Assembly: GCF_002914525.1 (NCBI RefSeq)
Contig: NZ_LODW01000022.1
Span: 179,162-243,161, forward strand
Reading direction: 5' to 3'
DNA from: Rhizobium hidalgonense
GTDB taxonomy: Bacteria; Pseudomonadota; Alphaproteobacteria; Rhizobiales; Rhizobiaceae
Length of the DNA stretch: 64,000 bases
The notes under the pieces are model-generated. The model worked only from the letters and a program-made list of their open reading frames with translations. It was not told the origin of the DNA and did not search any database. Shown here piece after piece: positions 55,594 to 64,000 of the stretch (its first letter is position 1; the number at the start of each line of letters is the position of its first letter). Both the position numbers and the translations under genes were made by a program.

Positions 55594-58500
55594 ATGCCCG
55601 CAGTCCAATATCCGTTCATCGATATCGCCGTGCATGCACGGGTGCGGGAACGCTTTTCACGCGGCGAAGCGATGGTGCTGTTTTCATCAGACCTTGCCCG
55701 CCTGCTCTGGGCGAACGGTGCGGGCGCCGAGCTTTTCGGCCATTCGGCCGTCTATGATCTGCTCGATCAGGGTATCGACCGCAAGGACATCACCTTCCGC
55801 CAGTTCGAGACGGCGGCGCGGCAGCTTACCGATATCGGCGAGAGCCGCAGCCTGATGATCCGCGTCGCCAAGGGCTTTCAGCGCGTGCAGGTGCAGGCGG
55901 CGGCCGAACTGATCCGGCTTTCCCAGGGCGAAAAGGCCATGCTGTTTTCAGTGCCGGTCTCGGCAAAGCCGCTGGCCGCCGGCGCCTCGGCGGCCCAGAT
56001 GCTGCAGGGGCTCGATGATCCCGACACGCATATGGCCGTGATCGGCGCCGATGGCGGCATCATCGCCGCCTCGCCGGGCTATGCCTCGCTCGGGATTTCC
56101 GAGCAGACCGCAAAGACCTTGATCAACCTTGCCGGCGCGCATCCCGACCGGCTGGTGAAGCGACCCGTTGCCACCGGCAGAGGCAATCTTCCGGCCGCCG
56201 TCGGCAAGCTCAGCGACGAGCCGGCGCTCAATCTTCTCTTCGCCGTGGAGACCGCGATCGGCCATCTCGACCCGATCGACGCAGCCGCGCCCGACCCGAT
56301 CGATACGGCCGCGCCCGACTTGATCGATGCGCCCTCGCTCGACTTGATCGATGCACCCGCGCTCGATTTGGTCTATGCACAGGAAGACGCCGTGCAGCCG
56401 GCCGAAGATTTCCGCGACGCGCCCGTTGCCGACGCAGGCTTTACCGAGATTATCGAGGCTGTCTCGGGGATCGAGGAAGTCGAGGAAACGCTCGAGAATA
56501 TTAGCGGCGAAAACGAGCTTGCGGCGGAGACTGCAGCGGCAGACGAATTGGATGACGAGACTGGTCTCGCCGGCCATGCGGAGCCAGAGAGCGACGGCGG
56601 CGTGATCGACAGCAGCGCCGATGAGACCAACGCGCCTGCCGCGATCATCGAAGACGACCTGGCCTCGGTCACGGAGACGGTGGAAACGGCGACGGCGGAA
56701 CCGCCTGTCGACGCTGGCGAGAAGCCGATCGGAGACGCGCCGGCAGTGATTGACGAAGAGCCCGCCCCCGCGGTGCCTGACGTTCCCGAGGCGTCCCCTG
56801 TCCCTGAGCTTGCGGTCGAGCCCGGCTTCATCTTCAGACCGAACAGCCGCGCCACGCGCTTCGTCTGGAAGATCGATGCCGAGGGCCGGTTCAACGAGGT
56901 CAGCCACGAATTTGCCGAGGCCGTCGGTCCGCATGCCTCCGACATCATCGGCTCCGCCTTCAGCGATATCGCCGCCCTCTTCAATCTCGATCCCGACGGC
57001 AAGCTTGCCGAAGCGCTCGCCCGCCGCGACACATGGTCGGGCAAAACCATCCTCTGGCCGGTCGAAGGCACCAGCCTCGTCGTTCCCGTCGATCTGGCGG
57101 CGCTGCCGACCTATACCCGCAACCGCGACTTCGACGGTTTCCGCGGCTTCGGCGTCGTCCGGCTTTCCGATGCACAGGAAGATCCGCTGGCGCTCGGCCT
57201 GACACTCGGCCCGGATGGCGTCGGCCATGATGCGGCAAGCCTTGGCCCGGTGACGGAGACCATCGCCGAGGCGGTCCACGAGGTGCCGGCAGCCCATGAC
57301 GAGGTTCCGAGCGAACCCGCCCTGACGGATGAGGATGAGGACCAGACGCTTGCGGCAAGCGAGCCGCGACGGCAGTCGGAACCTGAGGAGATTGCTGCCG
57401 AGCAGGCGTCCGGCGAGGCACCTTTCCAGCAAAGCGTTTCGGAAAATACAGACGATAGCGCCGATGCCGGCGATAGCCCTGCCGTCGAACCGGCAGCGGA
57501 ACCGTCGAGCGAGCCGCCGGCACTGCGCATTTCGGAAACTCCCAACCGCCGTTTCTCTGACAAGATCGTTCAGCTTCACAATAGCGGCGCTGCACTGACG
57601 GCCGCCGAGCAGGCCAATTTCCGCGAGATCGCCAAGCGTCTCGAGGCCTTCGGCGCCAGCAAGGACGAACCTGCCGCGCCGGCGCCGGTGGAGCCCACCG
57701 TCACGGCGCAGGCGGAACCTACCGGCGCGGAAACGGCCAGCTTCGAAGAGGCGTCCGGCGCCGCGGAGGTCGAGACCGAAACACCCGTTGCCGACGAGGC
57801 GGAAGTCCCGTCGCTCGAGGAGATCGCGCCGCAGGAGGCGATTTTCGAGAATGCCGCCAACTCGCATGACGACGCCGGTGCCGAGGAGCCTGACGTCATA
57901 GAAGAGGACGAGGCGACGGAAGGGCTGGAGGAGACGGTCAGCCAGATCGAAGTTCTGACGAGCTTCATCCCGCCCCGCGTCAAGATGACCGACGGCCTCT
58001 CGCTGGGAACGGTCGACCAGCTACCGGTCGCCGTGCTCATCCATGTTGGCGATGCGTTGATCCATGCCAACCCGGAATTCATGCGGCTGACAGGCTACGC
58101 GTCGCTCGATGCGCTGCGCGAGGTCGGCGGCATCGAAGCCCTGCTGCAGCGCCGCGAGCTCGAAGAAAAGGCCGCGGGCGCCGGCACCATGATGCTGGTC
58201 AAGGCTGACGATACGCTGGTGCCGGTGACGGCGCGGCTGCAATCGGTGCGCTGGGAAGACGCCAACGCCCTGATGCTGGCGTTGATGCCGGTCGAAGGCA
58301 AGGATGACAGCCGCAGCGAAGCAAACCGCGTTGAAGGTCGTTCCGAAGGCCGCCCCGAGCGGATGGTCGAAAAGGTCGCCAAGCTTCAGGTCGAGGTGGA
58401 GGAACTGCGCTCGATCCTGGAAACGGCAACCGACGGCGTCGTCGTCATCGGCACGGAGGGCGACATCCGCTCGATGAACCGGTCGGCGAGCGCGCTTTTC

Positions 58501-59505
58501 AATTATGATGAGCAGGAGACGCGCGGCAAACCCTTCGTCATGCTGTTTGCCCATGAGAGCCAGAAGGCCGTGCTCGATTATCTGAACGGCCTCTCCGGCC
58601 ATGGCGTCGCCAGTGTGCTGAATGACGGGCGCGAAGTGATCGGCCGCGAGGCCGCCGGCGGCTTCGTGCCGCTGTTCATGACGATGGGCCAGCTCACCTC
58701 TTCCAACGGCTATTGCGCCGTCATCCGCGATATCACCCAGTGGAAGCGCACCGAGGACGAGTTGCGCAACGCCAAGGGGGCGGCCGAAACCGCCAACGCC
58801 CACAAGACCGATTTCCTCGCCCGCGTCAGCCACGAAATCCGCACGCCACTCAACGCCATCATCGGCTTTTCCGACATGATGGCTGGCGAGCGCTTCGGGC
58901 CGATCGGCCATCCGCGCTATATCGAATATGCCAACGACATTGGCCGCTCCGGCCGGCACGTGCTGGATATCGTCAACGATCTGCTCGATATTTCAAAGAT
59001 CGAGGCGGGCGAGATGGATCTCGATTTTGCCGCCGTCGGCCTCAACGAGGCGGTCTCCGAGGCCGTTGCCCTGGTCCAGCCGCAGGCGAACGGCCAGCGC
59101 GTCATCATCCGCACGGCACTGTCGCATGCGGTGCCGGAAGTCGTGGCGGATCTGCGCTCGGTCAAGCAGATCGCGCTCAACATCCTGTCGAACGCCATCC
59201 GTTTCACCCCATCCGGCGGGCAGATTGTCGTTTCCACCTCGTATGAGGCGAATGGCAGCGTTGTGCTCAGGGTCCGCGATACCGGTATCGGCATGACGCG
59301 CAGCGAACTCGACCAGGCGATGAAGCCGTTCCGGCAGGTCTCCTCGACCCAATCGCGCCATCGCGGCGACGGCACCGGCCTTGGCCTGCCGCTGACCAAG
59401 GCGATGGTCGATGCCAACCGGGCGGTATTCTCGATCAATTCGGCGCCGAACGAGGGCACGCTCGTCGAGATCACCTTCCCGTCGCAGCGGGTGCTCGCCG
59501 GCTAG
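55594..59505 (+). CDS. cbrA: CbrA-like PAS histidine kinase (PdhS/DivJ-PleC family)
   Basis: Sensor kinase of 1303 residues. A PAS-like N-terminus (ALLWANGAGAELFG) is followed by a long acidic, low-complexity linker (about 220-830) that holds a further PAS-like part near 425-545. Two PAS-like parts then follow (about 800-925 and 935-1050), and after them the HisKA/HATPase pair. The phosphoacceptor is His1080 in SHEIRTPLNAIIGFSDMM with the PdhS-type ERFGPIGHPRYIEYANDI; NILSNAIRF and GTGLGLPLTKA are the N and G boxes. No membrane segment is evident. In Sinorhizobium, CbrA controls cell-cycle and envelope traits and lies beside a phasin gene, so the name is by context as well as sequence. Confidence 0.82.
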   Translation: MPAVQYPFIDIAVHARVRERFSRGEAMVLFSSDLARLLWANGAGAELFGHSAVYDLLDQGIDRKDITFRQFETAARQLTDIGESRSLMIRVAKGFQRVQVQAAAELIRLSQGEKAMLFSVPVSAKPLAAGASAAQMLQGLDDPDTHMAVIGADGGIIAASPGYASLGISEQTAKTLINLAGAHPDRLVKRPVATGRGNLPAAVGKLSDEPALNLLFAVETAIGHLDPIDAAAPDPIDTAAPDLIDAPSLDLIDAPALDLVYAQEDAVQPAEDFRDAPVADAGFTEIIEAVSGIEEVEETLENISGENELAAETAAADELDDETGLAGHAEPESDGGVIDSSADETNAPAAIIEDDLASVTETVETATAEPPVDAGEKPIGDAPAVIDEEPAPAVPDVPEASPVPELAVEPGFIFRPNSRATRFVWKIDAEGRFNEVSHEFAEAVGPHASDIIGSAFSDIAALFNLDPDGKLAEALARRDTWSGKTILWPVEGTSLVVPVDLAALPTYTRNRDFDGFRGFGVVRLSDAQEDPLALGLTLGPDGVGHDAASLGPVTETIAEAVHEVPAAHDEVPSEPALTDEDEDQTLAASEPRRQSEPEEIAAEQASGEAPFQQSVSENTDDSADAGDSPAVEPAAEPSSEPPALRISETPNRRFSDKIVQLHNSGAALTAAEQANFREIAKRLEAFGASKDEPAAPAPVEPTVTAQAEPTGAETASFEEASGAAEVETETPVADEAEVPSLEEIAPQEAIFENAANSHDDAGAEEPDVIEEDEATEGLEETVSQIEVLTSFIPPRVKMTDGLSLGTVDQLPVAVLIHVGDALIHANPEFMRLTGYASLDALREVGGIEALLQRRELEEKAAGAGTMMLVKADDTLVPVTARLQSVRWEDANALMLALMPVEGKDDSRSEANRVEGRSEGRPERMVEKVAKLQVEVEELRSILETATDGVVVIGTEGDIRSMNRSASALFNYDEQETRGKPFVMLFAHESQKAVLDYLNGLSGHGVASVLNDGREVIGREAAGGFVPLFMTMGQLTSSNGYCAVIRDITQWKRTEDELRNAKGAAETANAHKTDFLARVSHEIRTPLNAIIGFSDMMAGERFGPIGHPRYIEYANDIGRSGRHVLDIVNDLLDISKIEAGEMDLDFAAVGLNEAVSEAVALVQPQANGQRVIIRTALSHAVPEVVADLRSVKQIALNILSNAIRFTPSGGQIVVSTSYEANGSVVLRVRDTGIGMTRSELDQAMKPFRQVSSTQSRHRGDGTGLGLPLTKAMVDANRAVFSINSAPNEGTLVEITFPSQRVLAG
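56269..56379 (+). repeat. Tandem 24-bp (8-residue) repeats inside cbrA
   Basis: About 4.6 units encoding D-[PL]-I-D-x-x-x-[PL]: DPIDAAAP, DPIDTAAP, DLIDAPSL, DLIDAPAL, then a partial DLVYA. They lie in the acidic linker (residues 226-262) and could vary in number between strains. Confidence 0.85.
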
Positions 59506-59839
59506 TCTGCCGTTTAACGCATCGTGCCTTGATTCAACGTGTTACAGCGCATTTTGCGCGTCTGAAAAGACGCGCGGCGCTGCCATTTAGCATAAAGAAA
59601 AGGCAGCCTCGGGCTGCCTCAAATTGGGTGCTGTTCAAACAAGAGCTTAGTCGGTCAACATCATGTTGCAAGCCCGAAGGCTTCACGCCGCCTCGTTCAT
59701 GTGCGGCCGCTAAGTTAGCTTCACCTTTGGCAAACCTTTCTTAACGAAAGGTTTCAATGACGAAAGATTGATAGATGGTCAAAGCTTATAGGCTGGTGCA
59801 TCGACCCGACAATCGGGATCGATTTTCGGGTCTGGCCTT
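59506..59839 (-). other. Structured intergenic region between cbrA and acetoacetyl-CoA synthetase
   Basis: No protein gene is supported. On the minus strand the region has a series of inverted repeats: TCGGGTC/GACCCGA arms (59803-59832), a perfect 9-bp hairpin (59732-59740 with 59746-59754), a UUCG-loop hairpin (59670-59683), and a hairpin AGGCAGCC/GGCTGCCT (59601-59619) followed by a T-rich stretch. The last is a good terminator. This could be a long 3' UTR of the synthetase transcript or a separate small RNA. Confidence 0.5.
59556..59584 (+). repeat. Dispersed rhizobial hairpin repeat, copy 2
   Basis: Perfect hairpin GCGCGTCT (59556-59563), loop GAAA, AGACGCGC (59568-59575), continuing GGCGCTGCC. 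It shares the 17-bp core with copies at 2831 and 61931 and lies just after the cbrA stop. Confidence 0.7.
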
Positions 59840-61792
<1,953 letters not shown>

Positions 61793-61922
61793 TCAATTGC
61801 TCCTCCCCAATACCGCCTTTATATATCATGCTGCATTGCATTATAAAGTGCGGAACCGACGCGATCGGTCGCTGGCGCATCGGAAAAAAGATGCTTGGAT
61901 CGTAGGTGTTGCAGGGTCCTTT

Positions 61923-61948
61923 GCGCGTGTGAAAAGACGCGCGGCGCA
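61923..61948 (+). repeat. Dispersed rhizobial hairpin repeat, copy 3
   Basis: GCGCGTGT, loop GAAA, AGACGCGC with one mismatch, then GGCGC. Lies in the 243-bp divergent region between the acetoacetyl-CoA synthetase and AsmA genes. Confidence 0.65.
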
Positions 61949-62035
61949 GTAGGGTATTTGCATATGCCCGATATTTCCTATATCCGGCGAAATCAGCGCA
62001 TCACGGGATGACCGGCTGAATTACCGGCGGAGATC

Positions 62036-63928
62036 ATGAGCACGTCAAGACATCGCAGGTGGCGCAGGAAGATCGGACCCGTTTCGCGCTGGCTTCCGGC
62101 CTTCGCCCGTCTGTCGACTGTCTTCCTGCTGATTGCGCTTGGGATTTTCGTGGCGCTGAGGGTTGCCGCACCCTATCTCATCACCACCGGTTTCGTGCGC
62201 TCGGGCATCGAAGACGCGCTGTCGAAATGGACGGGCTATCATGCCGAGATCAAGGGTAGCCCGGTTCTGGAATTCTGGCCGACGCCGCGCATCACGCTGA
62301 ACCAGATCACCATCCGCCAGCCGCGCGAAAGCGGCGACAAACTGCTCGGCAGCATCGATAGCCTGTCGGCCGATTTCAGCCTCATCGATGCGCTGAGAGG
62401 CCGCACCAGCTTCCACGAATTTCATCTGGTGCGCCCCAATCTGGCGCTGACGCGCGACGAGAAGGGGCTGATCGACTGGAGTTATGCCGGCCTGCTCGCC
62501 CGTGCGATCAGCGGCGTGCGCACCGAAAACGGCGCCGAGGTGCTCGATCCCGATCTCGACGCCGAGATCGGCGCGGTGACGGTCGAAGACGGCACGCTTG
62601 CGGTGACCGACGCCAAGTCCGCCAAGACCTATCGTTTCGACAGCGTCACCGCAGATATCGCCTGGCCGCGGCTATCCGGCGCGATCTCGGCGGTCGTCAT
62701 TGCCCGCATCAACGGCGAGGACCTGAAGGTCGATTTCGCCTCACGCCAGCCGCTGCTCGCCTTTGCCGGCCGGAATGCCGAAACGCGGACGTCGCTGACA
62801 TCGAATCTTTTGACGGCCCACTTCCAGGGAATTGCCAGCATCGCCAACCTTTCGGCACTTTCCGGCAATATCACCGCCAGCATTCCCGATATGCAGGCAC
62901 TTCTGGCATGGTCGGGCAAATCCATCCCCGGCATCGCAACACTGAAGAGCGCCTCGCTGGAATCCGACATCATGTCGTCGGGCAACGGGCTGCGCTTCAA
63001 CAATCTCAGCGTCTCGCTGAACGAAGCGAGCGCCACCGGGGTGATGGACCTTTTCACCCAACCCGGCAAACGGCCGAAGATCGGCGGCACGCTCGCCTTC
63101 GACCAGATGAACCTCAAGCCATTTCTCGACGCCTTCGCGCTCAGGCTTGCCGCCGGCGAGGCGAAGGAAATCTCCGCCGGCATAAACGGGCCGTTGCAAT
63201 TGCTCGATGTCGACGTCAGGCTTTCGGCGCGGCGCGCGCAGATGGGTCTCTTCGAGCTTTCCGATGTCGGCGCCAGCATGATCGTCGCCGGCGGCGAAGC
63301 GAAATTCGACATCGGCGACAGCCGGTTCGAAGGCGGCGAAATGACCGCGCATCTGGAAGCAACCCAGCGTGACTTCGACGGCGGCGGCAAACTGCAATTG
63401 TCGATCCGCGATGCCGACTTCGCAGCCCTTGCCGAGCGCCTGCAGCTGAAGGGACCGCTGCCGCTGGCAACCGGATCGCTCGATCTCGACCTGCAGTCGC
63501 CGAAGGCGATCTGGACGACCGGTCTTGCCGACGTCACCGGCAGGCTGCGCTTCTGGACAAGGGAAGGCACGATCCCCGGCATCGATGCCTCGGCCCTCAG
63601 GACACAGGCAGCCGAAAAGCCGTTCTTTCCGCTGAGCGCGGCGGCAGGCGGCGCTTTCGCTTTCAACCAGCTGAAAATGCAGGCCGATTTCGCCAACGGT
63701 TCGGCCGAGATGCACGACGCCCGGATTGCCGGTCCTTCGGAAACGCTGACGCTTTCCGGCGTCATCACCTATCAGTCGAACGGGCTGGCGCTGTCCGGAT
63801 CGCTCGAGTCGACCGATCCGGCCAAGGCGGCGGAGTTGCCGCTTCTGCCTTTCTTCATCGGCGGCTCCTGGCCGAACCCGGTGATCTCGCCGGTTCCACT
63901 CTTCGGCACCACACCCCACGCGCAGTAG
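62036..63928 (+). CDS. AsmA family protein
   Basis: Protein of 630 residues with one N-terminal membrane helix (LSTVFLLIALGIFVALRVAAPYLI, near residues 22-45) and a large periplasmic part. FVRSGIEDALSKWTGYHAEIKGSPVLEFWPTPRITLNQITI is the AsmA N-terminal signature, and the C-terminal half has the beta-rich AsmA-like region with TVEDG, GTLAFDQM and LTLSGVITY. Relatives are thought to bridge the envelope and affect outer-membrane lipid and protein assembly. GGCGGAG precedes the ATG. Confidence 0.87.
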   Translation: MSTSRHRRWRRKIGPVSRWLPAFARLSTVFLLIALGIFVALRVAAPYLITTGFVRSGIEDALSKWTGYHAEIKGSPVLEFWPTPRITLNQITIRQPRESGDKLLGSIDSLSADFSLIDALRGRTSFHEFHLVRPNLALTRDEKGLIDWSYAGLLARAISGVRTENGAEVLDPDLDAEIGAVTVEDGTLAVTDAKSAKTYRFDSVTADIAWPRLSGAISAVVIARINGEDLKVDFASRQPLLAFAGRNAETRTSLTSNLLTAHFQGIASIANLSALSGNITASIPDMQALLAWSGKSIPGIATLKSASLESDIMSSGNGLRFNNLSVSLNEASATGVMDLFTQPGKRPKIGGTLAFDQMNLKPFLDAFALRLAAGEAKEISAGINGPLQLLDVDVRLSARRAQMGLFELSDVGASMIVAGGEAKFDIGDSRFEGGEMTAHLEATQRDFDGGGKLQLSIRDADFAALAERLQLKGPLPLATGSLDLDLQSPKAIWTTGLADVTGRLRFWTREGTIPGIDASALRTQAAEKPFFPLSAAAGGAFAFNQLKMQADFANGSAEMHDARIAGPSETLTLSGVITYQSNGLALSGSLESTDPAKAAELPLLPFFIGGSWPNPVISPVPLFGTTPHAQ

Positions 63929-64000
63929 AGTTAGAGCGGGATGATTTTACGTCCGTTCATATCCGGCTTCCTTGAAGTAGTTTAGGCACTCTTTTGGCGA

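Noticed and set aside
55948..57867. Minus-strand open frame of 639 codons inside cbrA
   Set aside because: Arg/Gly-rich antisense of the kinase linker; no ribosome site and no domain.

Overview
The window looks like chromosomal DNA of a fast-growing Rhizobium (R. leguminosarum/R. etli clade). The evidence is the GC-rich alphaproteobacterial codon use, a RirA-type iron regulator, a CbrA-like kinase next to a phasin and an acetoacetyl-CoA synthetase, rhizobial palindromic repeats, and an alphaproteobacterial tRNA-His without an encoded G-1. The gene order dpp - rirA - mmsA ... phasin - cbrA - acetoacetyl-CoA synthetase matches, from memory, a block of the Sinorhizobium meliloti chromosome. That match was not checked here.

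Layout. 0.1-5.6 kb: a Tat-exported metallo-beta-lactamase-fold hydrolase, a DHA2 MFS exporter, a VOC protein, rlmE, and a Ppx/GppA phosphatase with a long basic tail; tRNA-Gln follows. 6.1-30.3 kb: a surface-glycan region. gmd-fcl make GDP-L-fucose. rmlB lies alone, divergent from gmd. A leftward run of 22 tightly coupled genes (29.2 to 9.4 kb) then encodes RmlA, an FdtA-like ketoisomerase, a DegT aminotransferase, a Wzm/Wzt ABC exporter, a LegB-like dehydratase with a nucleotidyltransferase, an SDR, a radical SAM protein, an SpsE/SpsF/SpsG-like nonulosonate trio, WbqC, a PIG-L deacetylase, an MptE/GT42-like protein, four methyltransferases and three glycosyltransferases. A separate GT2 gene faces the other way. 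The likely product is an ABC-exported, methylated, heteropolymeric O-antigen-like glycan containing fucose, a 3-amino-3,6-dideoxyhexose and a nonulosonic (sialic-like) acid.

30.3-35.9 kb: a TPR protein, ECF sigma factor and anti-sigma factor, divergent from a type III polyketide synthase and an isoprenylcysteine-methyltransferase-like protein (an alkylpyrone or alkylresorcinol lipid pathway), then an FAD amine/amino-acid oxidoreductase and gluconokinase. 36-46 kb: the dppABCDF peptide transporter, rirA, mmsA, a monooxygenase/LysR pair and small genes. 46.3-54.6 kb: an accessory patch with two XRE regulators, a decayed gene, a lone 1538-residue TraA relaxase-helicase and an MNT-HEPN fusion, ending beside tRNA-His. 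54.9-63.9 kb: phasin, cbrA, acetoacetyl-CoA synthetase and an AsmA protein. The phasin and the acetoacetyl-CoA synthetase both relate to polyhydroxybutyrate.

The strongest candidate for something undescribed is the nonulosonate sub-cluster (about 16.1-24.6 kb). It mixes GDP-type (LegB) and Sps-type enzymes, includes a radical SAM/SPASM protein, lacks an obvious LegC aminotransferase and acetyltransferase, and carries a GT42/Maf-like protein as a possible transferase. No rRNA, CRISPR array, IS element or integrase was seen.
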